Assembly (NCBI GenBank): GCA_963969395.1
Contig: OZ017800.1
Span: 18,384,479-18,448,478 of the forward strand
From: Pseudoscleropodium purum
Taxonomy: Eukaryota; Streptophyta; Bryopsida; Hypnales; Brachytheciaceae
DNA: 64,000 nt
Direction of reading: 5' to 3'
The translations under genes and the position numbers were made by a program. This document shows, piece by piece, positions 22,887 through 34,229 of this stretch; the first letter of the stretch is position 1, and each line of letters starts with the position of its first letter. The notes under the pieces are model-generated. The model saw only the letters and a program-made list of their open reading frames with translations, did no database searches and was not told the DNA's origin.

Positions 22887-23350
22887 TATGGGAGCATGAA
22901 AACTCAAACCAGATAAGTTAGTTTAGAATTTAGAGTAGATAGACTTGTAAATTTTAATTTTTTTTTATAACTTCTAGAGATTTACGCTATACTACGACTA
23001 TAATAGAAATAGTTAGTTTCCGGGTCGCCAAAACCTTTAGTAACATTACGGAAACAAGTCCAATATGCATCCAGAATCCGGAAAAGTACCGAATTCTCCA
23101 AACTTACGTTCTAGATATCTGGTCTAAGAAACTAGAAGACCATTAGGGGAACGGTCATGTACCCGTTCTCTACTAGAACTATCGGTCGCATGTCGGGTAC
23201 TTAAACCCACTGCCACTCTTCTTTTTCTCCTTCTTTGCTTGCTGAACTTAATCAACATATAGTTGAGAGAAAGAGTGGTGAGTTAGTGACTGAGATAGGA
23301 AAAGACGGAAGAAGTAGTACCGGATTAGGTTTGTAAGTTGTCAGTGATTC

Positions 23351-25642
23351 ATGGTGGCGATTGCTGATCCGGCTGCACAAAGGTCTGGAGTTATAGCTTG
23401 GATGGTTTGTCCGGTTATCCCTTGCGATCCGGGTCACCAAGCACAGTTAGAAGAGGACTTCATGTGTATTAGATGTGTCGGGTTGTTAAATAGGCCGTGG
23501 AGCTAGGGTTGGCAAATCAGTACGTCCGCCCCAAAATAGCATTCGTAACCCGGACGTCCGTCCTCACAGACGCCAACGGATGCAGCGTCCCTCCCGTCAT
23601 CGGAAGGCGGACGGACGAGGCAGACGGCCCGAGGCGGATGCTCAGATTATGCGGACCACATCAATCCGCATGTCGATCGAACGGCCGTAATCGGGCGGAT
23701 GGCAGTACCGGGGCGGACGGGGGGATAGGCGGACGCTGCGTCTGTCCGCGTCCGAACGTCTGCGTCTGGATGTCCCGGACGTCCAACCATCTTGTCAACC
23801 CTACATGGAGCATGAAGAACAAGGAAATGATTCAAGAACTCATTTACGAAGTTTCGAATCAATACGAGTTGACAGTGAGAGGTTGACCCGTAGCTTGGAT
23901 GGAAGACATTTGGGCAGATGTCTATTCATTTAAAAAGAATGGGCTTGAACTCGCTGGAAGAGCGGACAAGTATGTGATCGGAAAGTTCTAGAGTCAAACC
24001 CATTCGAAGGAGGGATTTTCCATTAGCAACTGTAAAAACAAAAGGCATAGAGGGGTATTGGATTTCCTTATTCCAATTCTATATTCGGAAAAGCCTACCC
24101 GCGTTACGGTCACAGTGGCAAACACCATTTTCGAGGCCTTCGAGGACCGGATTGTCCATTAAAGAAGAGTGATTCAGGGAATTGTGGGCAAGCTAGTAGA
24201 GCATGTAGGCCAAGTAAAACACAACCCTATCATGCCATATCTATTCCACTTCCATCACCACAAAGAGGTCTTGAGTGCCAAGAAGACAATTGAGTACAAC
24301 ACTAGAGTCAAGATCCTGAAGTATGGCCTCATAGAAGAGCTGGAGAAGGAGGAAAAGGAATCCGAAGAAGAGCAATCGGAAGAGGAAGAAGTAGTGGATT
24401 GGAAACAGAGGAAGTCTAGAGATCCAGTGGCAAGGGGGAAGGCCCGAACATCGGAACGGGAGGAACCTATACCCGATCTGGAACCTCCCCAAGAGCTCGA
24501 ATTCTTTGAAGCCGGAATCCAATGAATGTAGCAAGCCAAACAAATGTATGGCGACTTGGAGGATCACATGCTTTTTATCGTAAACTAACTCAAGGTAGAG
24601 TTAGAGCAAATTTTGGAAGAGATTCGGAAACGCTTGAATCCGAAGGAGTTCCGATAGAAGGAGGAATAGATCCGGAAGTTGGATGAGGAAAGGGACAGCT
24701 TCAAGTTTCAACTCGAGTGGACGGAGGGGGAGCTAAATGCGACAAGACGGAAGGAGATGGAGGCTCTCTAGCTCATCTACGACCTCAAGGAACTCGTCAT
24801 GGTTCCGGAACATACGATGATTCGAGTTGAGCTCTATACCACTTGGTTGGTGAAAGAAGGGCATATGACCGCATCCAGGATTGTAAAGATCTTGGTCAAC
24901 TTTGAAGTCCGAATGGGGATTGTATTGAAGGACATGGAGAAGTTGTTGGGGTATTTGGATCTGGAACGGGCCATTGATTTAAAAGGGTTTCCAAAAGTCC
25001 CAAGGAGCATATTCTAGAATACTCCAATTCGACAGACTCCAATCCGGTAGGCTTCAAGTGGCCCGATCCAGCCCCAATCGGAGGGACTAAAGTCTATCCT
25101 CACCCCAGTTGCAGGACCCTCAGATAGCCAAGCACGGACTTCATTAGAACCAATAGGATCTGAGTCAGAGAAAGAGGTGAGTGGGATGTTTGTTTCGGCA
25201 GAACAAACACTTTCCGTCCCGATTTTCCCACCACTTGGGAATATCACGACCAGAAAGTTTAGGGTACCTGAATTGATGGTTCATAGCAATTTCGACGCAT
25301 GGATTAGAGTGATGACGAATCTAACTCAATCTCACCCAGAAGACTTCTCTCATATGCAGTAGTCGACTCCGAAACGGAATCATGTTGAGATTGCACTGAG
25401 TGAATCGCCGCAAGCCAAAGACTCGGAGATTCAAGAGATTGAGGAGTCAGAAAAAGAGGTACTGAAGTCTAGATCTAAGGAAGAGATGGAATCGGAAGAC
25501 TCGCCTCCCAAGGTTTTACAGAAGTTCTAAACTCGGTCATTAGCAAAAAATATGCTAGTAAAGGTTTCAGTGAAGACTCCAGGTAGTCAAAGTAGAAGCA
25601 GCTCGAAGAAGACATGGCGAGGTAGATATAGCGTAGGTAGTT
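23351..25642 (+). pseudogene. Single ORF of the 3.87-kb insertion, unknown (gag-like?) protein, split by a MITE
   Basis: The ATG at 23351 opens MVAIADPAAQRSG. The frame enters the MITE at 23504 and resumes at 23812 as MKNKEMIQELIYEVSNQYEL, in frame once the MITE and one target copy are discounted. From there one frame runs to about 25642 with some 13 stop codons, mostly TAG. Readable parts include DFLIPILYSEKPTRVTVTVA, an acidic Glu-rich stretch near 24340-24400, a charged probable coiled coil (24540-24790), LVKEGHMTASRIVKILVNF, and a Ser/Glu-rich tail. Intact length would be about 660 residues. I do not recognise the family. The mix of an alpha-helical N-terminus, a charged coil and an absent polymerase suggests a gag-like protein, but no CCHC knuckle was seen. 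Confidence 0.5.
23496..23811. mobile_element. GC-rich hAT-like MITE, copy 1 (300 bp, 8-bp target duplication)
   Basis: The element spans 23504-23803, starting TAGGGTTGGCAAA and ending in the inverse of TAGGGTTGACAAG. The flanks CGTGGAGC (23496-23503) and CATGGAGC (23804-23811) match at seven of eight positions. It is extremely rich in CpG and in the word CGTCCG/CGGACG, unlike its AT-rich surroundings. It aligns end to end with the inverse of 28545-28837. The 8-bp duplication and (C/T)AGGG termini fit the hAT superfamily. It has no gene of its own; a long frame inside it is a by-product of high GC. Confidence 0.85.
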
Positions 25643-26758
25643 AGGTAGGATTTTTATCCGGAATGGGAATTCCAATTGTGGATCCGGATTCGGGATCGTT
25701 TTGGAGATTTCGGATTTGTAGGGGCAGTTGGGCTGTGAACGTTCTGGATATCCCGGGTTGTTCACTAGTTGGTTGCATTGATTTCTGGGATGCCTTTTTG
25801 GCTTTTTAGGGTTTGATTTTGGTTTTAGTTTTTGGTTTTTAAGGGCGGGCAAGTTTGTTGCCCTATCATTCCATCCTAACAGTTATTTTGTTGTATTTCA
25901 TTCCCTTCTTTAAATTGAATCACTTGGTGAACCTTCTAGCTCCAACCATGTATCCAGATTGTATTGGTTTTTTGTTTAAGTGTTGAGATGTGAGAAAGAC
26001 GGGTGAGGAGGAATCCGGATTTCGGGTAATTTGATTGGACTGAGGGTGTACTATTGTAATGATGTTAAATATGAGACGAGGAAGCTACGTATAGTGCCTT
26101 TGAACTACCGGGACGGTAATCTGGTTTCTAGTGAAGAGTTATGTGAGTGTAGATCTAGAATTGGAAACAATTATGTGCAGAGATTAGCGATTGTTAGAGA
26201 AAAATCCCACTCACCGAAAGGTCTGCCAACCTTAGGATCCGTCTTACACCTAGAAAGATTACCTCATTGTCAGTTTTGGGCATTTGAGACCTGTCGTTGT
26301 AGTAAGGAGGAGTGAACGCAGTCTTGAGTGACCTGCATTCCGAATCGTCCATCCAGAATGTTGTGAGGATCCGGATCTACCTTCTGTTCTACAAAACCTT
26401 GAGTACTTGGATGTTTGTTGTTTGTTTGTTTTTGTCTATATAGTGAATAGATAAGAGTGGTGAAGTCCCTACCTCTTGAAAGATCAATAGCAACCCCTCT
26501 GATGGTAAAACAAAAGAATTGAAAACCAGTTTGTTAAGAGGCGAAACTGGAAAACCGGGTGATACCGGATTTGGATTGGAATTTGGATAGTAGTGATTCC
26601 GGAAAAGAAAGTAGAAGAGAGTAGTCAAAAGAGGAGGAAACGATCATCCGGATATTGGAGTTTGGAAAGGCATCTAGAATTCCCTGGGACAATAACTCGT
26701 ATTATCTTACCACATTGTCATGTGTAAAGATACTTACGCCTAGATTGCTCGTGTGACA
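25643..26758. other. 3' noncoding part of the 3.87-kb insertion
   Basis: No coding similarity was seen. The word CCGGAT recurs at several places here and in the 5' part of the insertion. Direct comparison by eye of the first 600 and last 600 bases of the insertion did not show a long terminal repeat. Confidence 0.4.
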
Positions 26759-28544
26759 ATGGCCCTTCAAAACTTTCATATATCGCTCGATCAGATACAT
26801 CCACCTTGCGCTAATAGGGCCACAAAGGTCTACCTCCCTTACAAGATGATAGGAGAGATGTGTCATGACATTAAAGAACGAAGGGGGAAATTCTATCTCC
26901 AACAACGCCATGCTCTTTGCCATGTCTGCGTACCATAATGGGAAGTCAACTGGATTATAAACTTTTGTGCATAGGTGTCTAAAGACCTTGCACATGTGCA
27001 TTATAGCCATGTGTGGGCCAAGTTTAAAGAGACCACGAAGTGCCAATGGCATCACCTACTACATGAGTATGTGGTAATCGTGGGACTTCAAACCTCCAAA
27101 GTTTTTCTTCCGAATGCACCTCCTCAAGTGTGAGCAAAATCCATTGGGCATCTTCAAGGACTCTATACATCTAGCAAACTTCTCGAACTCATCCTCAGAA
27201 AATGCATATGGTACTCGTGGCTTCAACGTCTTCCCAAGCTTACGTGGGTTTGGCATCAGCCACAAGTTCCTCTTTATATTCCGCTTTTGTAAGTCTCTCC
27301 TAACTTTGATGGTGTCTTTTTTCCCCATAATCGTCTTGAGGAAGTTCTTGACAAGATTCATTTTGTAGTGCATAACGTCCAAGAGGTGGCTAGTGAAAAG
27401 GTATTGTAAACCAAACATTCACTTCTTTTGTTATTGCTCACATGCAGACGTACACCATAGAAATTGAGCAATCCTAAAGTCTCTCCAAAGTCTTACAATT
27501 GAAATTGTAATTGTAATGAACAATAAAATATGAAAAATTTTAGGCAAAAGATGACTACTAGTGGCATTCAATCCGAGTTTCAAGGGCTACTATCTCATAC
27601 AAAGATCAAAAGTCGTAAGGGTGTCATTTTTGGGTCATTTAATGTGACTGCACGTATACCACTACTAACAAGTGACTTTAATATGACTTAACAAAAACCT
27701 TCCGGTCGCAAGGAAGTCATTTAGTAGTAAATAGTAGGGGATTTTTGATTCTCATCTTCTAGTATGGCAATTTTTATAGGCTGGATAATTGCTTTACGCT
27801 GTGTTTTTTTGAAGGGTCACCAGCTGCACCATCCTTGTTTTCTGCTACTTTCCATGCTTCACACTCAGTTGCATGCTCCATCTATTCCTCCATTGTTACG
27901 GGACGTAGTTCAAGTTGATCTTCCATGTACCCATTGAAGTGGTCCTTCATCTCTTCTGATTTATATGGATGATCTGCAAGTAACCAACATCACGTACCTT
28001 TGTAGGTACATTTTCCAAGCTCAATTAAATGCTTTGCACCTAAATTTGCTCCACACCACAAATAAGCAGTATATCCTTGATGAGAAAATCCTCCTACTAT
28101 ACCATAGCTCAGGAAGTCATGAATTGTCCAACTCAACATAGCATGCAATTGGAAGGTCCTACACCCAACCTCCTTTGTTGCATTATAAGCCAGAACTCCA
28201 ACCCAAAACTCTAACCCAGAACTCCAACAATTCTTTGACTAGTGGCTCGAGGTAAACATCAAACATCTCAGATGTCATAGATTCTTTGTTGGAGATCAAC
28301 AGGGATAACATTACAAAGAACTTTTTGGTGCATAGGCATGGTGGGAGGTTGTAATTTAATAGTAGTACTAGCCAAGTTAACCAAGTGGACCTATTTTATT
28401 TAAATGGGTTCTCTCCATCTGCTAATAAAGCAAAATGAGCATTACGTAGATCAATTGCGAACGTGGGATCCAGGTTCTCATGGAAATAAGCCAAAGCCTT
28501 TGAGTCACAAGAGTGACGTACCAATCCATCGCCTCCCTCCTTAT
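26759..28544 (-). pseudogene. CACTA transposase, central part (TNP2 domain and DUF4218 start)
   Basis: Reading down the minus strand from 28544: GGDGLVRHSCDSKALAYF and LRNAHFALLADGENPF, then SWTIHDFLSYGMVGGFSHQG and ELGKCTYKGT, all characteristic of the TNP2 transposase domain. At 27418-27059 come LLDVMHYKMNLVKNFL and GLKSHDYHILM. At 27055-26759 come MTHLSYHLVREVDLCGP and RWMYLIERYMKVLKG, the DUF4218 signature. The stretch 27480-27780 lacks similarity, contains TGACT-type motifs and may be an intron or a small insertion. Frameshifts and stops (for example TAG after VTMEE) show decay. The frame is interrupted at 26759 by the 3.87-kb insertion and at 28544 by a MITE. Confidence 0.8.
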
Positions 28545-28845
28545 CAGGGTTGACAAGACGTCCGGACGCGGACGCTGTGTCCGCAGCCATTCGCAGTCCC
28601 GGCGGACGCAGCGTCCACCTGTCCCCTGTCCGCCCCGTCCGTCCGCCCGATTACGGCCGTCCGATCGACGTGCGGACTGATCTGGTCCGCACGATCTGGG
28701 CGTCCGCCTCGGGCGGTCGGGCCGTCCGCCTCGCCCGTTCGCTTTCCGACGGCGGTCGGGACGCTGCGTCCGCTAGCGTCCGTGGGTCCGGAAAACGGAC
28801 GCTATTTTGGGGCGGACGTTAAGATTCATCAACCCTGCTCCTTGT
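28537..28845. mobile_element. GC-rich hAT-like MITE, copy 2 (293 bp, 8-bp target duplication)
   Basis: The element spans 28545-28837, starting CAGGGTTGACAAG and ending in the inverse of CAGGGTTGATGAA. The flanks CTCCTTAT (28537-28544) and CTCCTTGT (28838-28845) match at seven of eight positions. Without it the minus-strand transposase reads through as VENQSNKEGGDGLVRH, the expected TNP2 sequence, so the insertion point is certain. It is inverted relative to copy 1 and shares the dense CGTCCG/CGGACG words. Confidence 0.88.
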
Positions 28846-29820
28846 TGCTTTGATTTTCAACATACCATACCATCAATTTCAAGATCTTAGGGCTCCTGTA
28901 CAATCATTGAAGTTGTGGGATGACTAAAAAATGGCAAAGAACCTTGCCTGGATAGCACCTTCATTCTTCATCTCTATACCATCGGCCACCACACTTTGGG
29001 TAGTACAAGGTGTTGGCAAATTTACCACAAAATAAGACATAGCCCCTCTCACATGCATATATGATGTTGTATGACAATCTCAATGTTGCAATTAATGATT
29101 TTGCAGCGTGGTATGTCTTAGGTAAGCTATTCCCCTCATGCAACAAATGGCATTGCAAAAGGCTAAAGAATTCATGGGTGCATTGATTGCTAACCCCTTG
29201 CATAGTGCATAGGTTCATGAGTAGCACCGTTGCTGCAAGCTTGTTGGAACATAAACTAGCATATAGAGCCTCCATGGATATGTCTAGCTCATAAGCATCA
29301 AATTTAGAAGCCTTTGACCATCCCACCAGCCCCACCTTCGACTTAGTTGCATCGTGCCTACACTCTTCTAGCTCTATAGTATCTTCATCAATAAATTCCA
29401 AACTTTCTTCATGCACGGAGTTTGCCGTTGTGAAAGTGTTGGCTACCTCCTCCTAGAATCTCTCCATTGAGCTCCAATAATTTTCCGGAGGAGGATGTGC
29501 TTGCTTGACCATCCCTTCGACATCAACTTCGACCAAATCTTATTGTTCCATGTCATGCAGACCATACTGCTACCATGCTTAGAAATGTTGGTTCCACTCT
29601 TTGTCAGAAGAATCTCGGGTGTTTGGACCTCTCCAAATTCTGCAATCCGCATGCCTATTATTGTGGATTAGATGTTTACGCACATTTTGGATGAACAGCC
29701 TCTTGCGTCCATGACATTTAGTATAGGGGTAGTGAATTCTTGTGACATTATACTCTTGAGCCCTTTGCAATTCTCTAATCCACAACCACTCATCATGAAG
29801 TCGCTATCTGTGCTCCTTAG
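28838..29820 (-). pseudogene. CACTA transposase, N-terminal part (transposase-associated domain and TNP2 start)
   Basis: Read on the minus strand from about 29820: DEWLWIRE, then NVTRIHYPYTKCHGRKR and VRKHLIHNN, which resembles the transposase-associated domain at the N-terminus of TNP2-type proteins. After a frameshift it continues through QAHPPPENYWSSMERF. The frame 29416-28961 contains LLMNLCTMQGVSNQCTHEFF, a segment with LPKTYHAAKSL, and YYPKCGGRWY, where the zinc-ribbon-like cysteines are. It ends at the MITE. A TAA and a TAG interrupt it. Confidence 0.8.
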
Positions 29821-31700
29821 ACAAAGGCAGCCTGGTAGGAATCATATTGAAATTCGTAATGAACAAGCCGGTTTACATTCCTTTGAAAATGATACATTGA
29901 CATTGAATCAAAAGCTAAAATGGAATGGCAACCTCTAACTTACACTCTTTCGCTAGGTTCCACCATGAATGTACTACTACACTTCCACATGACTTCATAG
30001 TCACCAAATAATGACTGTATTGACTGCATAGACACCAAAAAATGACTGTAATAACTTCGTATTCACTCTAAAAACGCAATTTGACTTAGACATGACTACA
30101 TCTTGACTTCAGAGATATTTTTCTTTGACCATGAAAACCAGCATCGCCTAACTTTGAATTTGACAGCCCTATGTGAGTCCCCTCTACCTTAAGTCTCTGA
30201 TGAAAATTCTTTGTAAGACAAGCCTACTACATTAGAGTCTTGACTTTTATAGAACACTTCTCGAGCACCTTCGAGTCTTTTACGAACGAGAAGTCTTTCT
30301 GTACATCACGGAACACAACAGTTTGTTAGGGGTTTGAAATTCAATCATCAGCTGAAACCTTGGCCTTGTGCACCACAGAATGCTTGAAGGTCCTACATAT
30401 TCACCTTTAGAAAACAAGTGAGCCTTTTTCAATTCAAGGAAAAACTCTACACGACTAATGTTGTCTCTAAACATGCTTGTCATGCATTCAATTCAATCAG
30501 ATTTGCAATGACTAAGAAATATTGATATAATCATCATGGTGATACAAATGACCACTTCTAGGGGGGTAGGACCCTTCTAAAATCTGATTTTGTAATCATT
30601 GGACCAACCCTTCTCAACTAAAATCAACGTGCTCAGTAATTTCTGAATCACCAATTTAATGACCGATTGCCAAAGAAATCTCAACCATCATACCCATGAC
30701 TTCTCTTTGAATTCCTATATAACATAGACACTCTACCGTCATTGGGATTGTTTTCATGCAACATGAAGGCAAATGTAGGTAGCAGTGGAGATGAGAAGAA
30801 ACTCAGTGCTACAAACAATCCTTAAGGCAAATGCATCATGGCACCATCGACGAATCCATAGGTCTTACTTTAGAGGTCTTCACTTGCGTACTAATTTCTT
30901 CATCTTATCAGTAGTATCAGCGAAGGGTGGATGCAGTCAAACATGGATAGTAAGTCTAAGGGTCCGCCGTATGAGAAGACGAAGTACAAGCTGCTTTGTG
31001 ACAGGAATGTGGTGGCAAACTAATGAATTCTTGATACTACTTTGCACACCCAAGAAATCTTGTGAGTTACCTTCTTTTTCTCTACCATATTTCAAATTCA
31101 AATTGTCCCAATGTACATTCAAAACATCTAAGGCTTGCACTATTTAGAGGCCTCTATTATCGATCGCTCTATTCCACAAATTTTGATGCTATTATGGGTT
31201 TTAGGGTGAGCTTCGCCATGTGGGTATTTGTTCTAATGCAGAATTTGTGTTGTGAATTGTCAAGAAGTCTCAGAGGTGGCTGCAAGTAGGGTTTCCTCAC
31301 AGGCTAGCATTAAATTCGGCGCAAACTTTAGCAAGCATCGAACTTTGGTCTTTGGAAAGTTGACAGGAAGTCATTCTACATTAGTCTTCACTACCTCGCG
31401 ACTCCACTAAAGTCACTTTGTAGTTGTCAAGGAGACATGACTTAGTCATGTTGCAGAAAATGAGTTCCACGTTGCCTTAAAACAACAGTCGGTTGTCTAC
31501 ATGGAGTTCCTTCTCGAACTTTGTGCTTGCCTAACCATCCTCTACACCTACAGTCCAAACCCAATCATGTTGGAGTGTCTGCTATAGCTTCTCATTGTGC
31601 CTCCCTCCTTGCTTTCTCCCTTGCTAAGAGTGTCTACTTAATGCACCATTGGTTCTTTACAATTGAAAATTCCTAAATTCTATTCCTGTGTCGCAAGGAT
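29821..31700. other. CACTA interior upstream of the transposase, TGACT clusters, no gene recognised
   Basis: TGACT-type words are dense at 29990-30110 and 31370-31450. Several short frames on both strands have no recognisable similarity. The transposase promoter and first exons could lie here, but no clear TATA box or splice pair was identified. Confidence 0.35.
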
Positions 31701-31722
31701 GGAGACTTGGCAATAAAGAACT

Positions 31723-32130
31723 CTATGGCTGTGGCCATTGTAAAGATGAAGGAGAGGAATGTGCAATTGAGGAGATCCACGTAGCAAGGCCATCCAAGGC
31801 ATAGCGAACTAAAAAGGAGGTTGCGCACTGTTGGTGAAAGAGCGAGTGTAGTCTTCAGCGACATGTCCAGCGATTCCTCGTCTTTGTCTTCTGAGGCCAC
31901 TAAGTCAAATGAAGTAGACATCAAAGCAGATATGCTCAAACTTGCAATTGCTTATTCCCATCTTCTAGAGCAATTCGCCAAGAAAGCGTCTTCCGCAGGT
32001 ACCTTGTTTCCACACTACCTTCTGTTTAATCCACGATTTAGGGTTCTAGGTTTTGGAATTGAAATTAGCATCGTTCTTAGAGTGAGGTCAAAGAAAGTTG
32101 TGATGCATCCGTTGCATTTGAAGCCACGCT
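31723..32130 (+). pseudogene. Possible exon of a CACTA accessory gene, unknown
   Basis: From the ATG at 31723 the frame reads a lysine/arginine-rich segment (MAVAIVKMKERNVQLRRST) to one TAG. It continues through SVVFSDMSSDSSSLSSE and LAIAYSHLLEQFAKKASSAG to a donor-like GGTACC near 31999. Codon use and composition look more protein-like than the surroundings, and the acidic-serine stretch followed by an amphipathic helix would suit a DNA-binding accessory protein. I do not recognise it. Decay and the lack of a matching acceptor leave it uncertain. Confidence 0.25.
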
Positions 32131-33540
32131 AGATTGTAAATTGGAAATAGGTTCTCCTAATTTCGAAGAAGCGCATCTGAAGCTGCTTGTTCAAGGAATT
32201 CAATTGAATCATTGATTTTAATTTGGTATGTTTCCCATTTCGTGTACACAAAAGGAAAGCACGTTGAAGTACACTTAAGTACCGCTAAGGACTAGGGAAA
32301 AAAAGAACCTTTTGTTCGCCACTCTAAGAAGCGAAAGAAAGGGCTAACTATGGAGAGGTCATTGACTAAGCTTTTGGGAGGGGCAGCAATTGCTGAAGAC
32401 ACGCCACATATAGGAGGGGATTACAGCACTAGGCCACTACAAACCAAGATGATCACACCTCCATAAGTTAGACCAGCCCCCTTCCCATTCATTCAACCTT
32501 CACAAGAAAGCAAAGAACACTCGAGTAAGTGGAAGAGGCAAAGTGCTTACAAATCTGGCAACCGTGACTGTTCAACAAAAGAAGGCAAGGCAAACCGACT
32601 AGAGGTGAACGAGTTGGGAGAAGTGGATCCAACATGTGACGGGAAAAATTCATGGGATGAAGCTGTGTGGAGTTGAGTACCTCTAATTTTGGACCTCAAT
32701 GTCGTAAAGTGGTCCAAGTAGTTACCGTCAGCCATGAAGAAATTGAGAGCGGCATTGGACAACGAGTTTGAATATGTGTCGCAACCGTTTAGTATGCTTG
32801 GCTTCAAAATAGCAATTACCCGATTTCTCAAATCCGAGATGATTCTACTTGAAGAATAAGTGGCTGAAAAGGGTGACTTCTTGTTCTTTGAATGTGGAGT
32901 TTGAAGATTAGTGAGACAAACTTGTCAATTACTAGTAGATGGAAGCACAGCAAGAGAAGGCGCAACAAATGACCATAGCACGATAAAGTGTAAAGAGCAA
33001 CAACCAACTAGGACGGAAGAGAAAGGCTTCCAAGGATCTTCTAGTAAGGCCCATATATGCCTCTCAAATGCACTCATCTTCTCTTTCCAGTAGTTTTCTA
33101 TACTTCTTGATTTCTATTGGTGTTGGAAAAAAATCAATTGGATATACTTGCCCATTTCTAGTAATATGTGACATCTAATTTCTAGGAAGGCTCTGCAATA
33201 CAAGACTCCGTTGATGGCAATATCACAACAGTAGAAACAAATGAGGTACATCTCATACTCTTAACCTTGGCAGAATGGCAATTTATACAAAAGAGAAGAA
33301 GGATGACACTTGGATGTCATCTTCTACTTTTGGAATCACTTAGTTGCCTTGTACTCTTTGAATGTGACTGTCTTAACTGAGAAGTGATTGTATATATGAT
33401 TTATTGTAACTTTAGTCAATGTTGTCGAGCGACTCATGCTTTTGCAAAATGTGATTGTTTTGACTGAGAGGTGACTTCATATATGACTTGTTATGACTTT
33501 TGCCATTGTTATAGAATGACAGAGTGGTGGCAAAGGAGAT
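32131..33540. other. CACTA interior, no gene recognised
   Basis: Only short frames without recognisable similarity are present. A TGACT-type motif cluster lies at about 33360-33540. Confidence 0.35.
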
Positions 33541-33558
33541 TTCTCTCTAAGGTCAATA

Positions 33559-33990
33559 GTGGAGTCGCTCAAGAGAGACGTTGATGCAAAATTCAATCAG
33601 GTATTGACTAATTCAGCAACGCAATCTGCACAACTAGAAAAACAACTAGATGACTTGCGGTCCATGTTTCAGAATTTTATGGGGATGTCAAAGTCACTAG
33701 ATGAAGGCAATCCACCTATAACAACATCCACACTTGAGAACCAATTGGTAGGAGCGGCGAATTTGCGTAATGTTTAGAGTATACTTCCAAACTTGTAGAA
33801 TAAGGTGGTATCGAAAGAGAACAGTTCTATAAGTGCCGCGAGTCCAAGAAGGAGAAGGTGAAATACCTTAGTAGAGCGAACTAGAGACCTCCCCCACCTT
33901 CATTACCAAAAAGGCCGATGTGACATTGTCCTCTAACTCCGAGGACACGCAATCTACTATATCTCTATCACCGCGCTAGAAAGTTGCCGA
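33559..33990 (+). pseudogene. Short coiled-coil frame, unknown
   Basis: The frame 33559-33777 reads MESLKRDVDAKFNQVLTN and LEKQLDDLRSMFQNFM, a regular heptad-like pattern typical of a coiled coil such as occurs in gag or DNA-binding accessory proteins of transposons. It ends at a TAG. Ser/Pro-rich sequence follows to about 33990 in other frames. The family is unknown and the piece may be a captured or accessory-gene fragment of the CACTA element. Confidence 0.3.
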
Positions 33991-34229
33991 TAGATCTCCT
34001 AATCCACTGGCAACTACAAGTGAGGTAGCGGCACCAGCGATAGCCCCATGCACTACAAGTATAGGAGCTGAAATCCAAACTCCTCCAAGGACACATGCGG
34101 TGTCATATTGAGAGTGTTTGCCTCGAGAAATCACAGAAATTTTAACTGTGACCAAAAATGGCTTGGAAATAAAAGAAGTCATAAAATGATAAAAAAACAA
34201 AAAAAACTTGTCACTCATATATTGACCTT

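Larger units (their letters stand above)
22882..26763 (+). mobile_element. 3.87-kb unclassified insertion inside the CACTA transposase, flanked by 5-bp ATGGC repeats
   Basis: ATGGC stands at 22882-22886 and again at 26759-26763. If the sequence 22887-26758 and one repeat are removed in thought, the minus-strand transposase reads on in frame as KGHVRN, the family consensus at this point. The insert begins TATGGG and ends GTGACA and carries one broken + strand frame (23351 to about 25640). No reverse transcriptase, integrase or long terminal repeats were found by eye. A 5-bp duplication fits an LTR retrotransposon derivative with only a gag-like gene, but the left end is not TG. A GC-rich MITE is nested at 23504-23803. 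Confidence 0.7.

Noticed and set aside
23497..23886. 129-codon frame that looks like a gene in GC-rich DNA
   Set aside because: Most of it is the hAT-like MITE. Only its last 25 codons belong to the host ORF of the 3.87-kb insertion.
22887..26758. Interval considered as an intron of the CACTA transposase
   Set aside because: A GTAAGT is near the right edge, but the exact ATGGC duplication at both junctions, a separate large ORF and in-frame restoration favour an insertion. Transcript data could reopen this.
28550..28822. 90-codon Arg/Pro/Ser-rich frame
   Set aside because: It lies wholly inside the second GC-rich MITE, and high GC explains its length.
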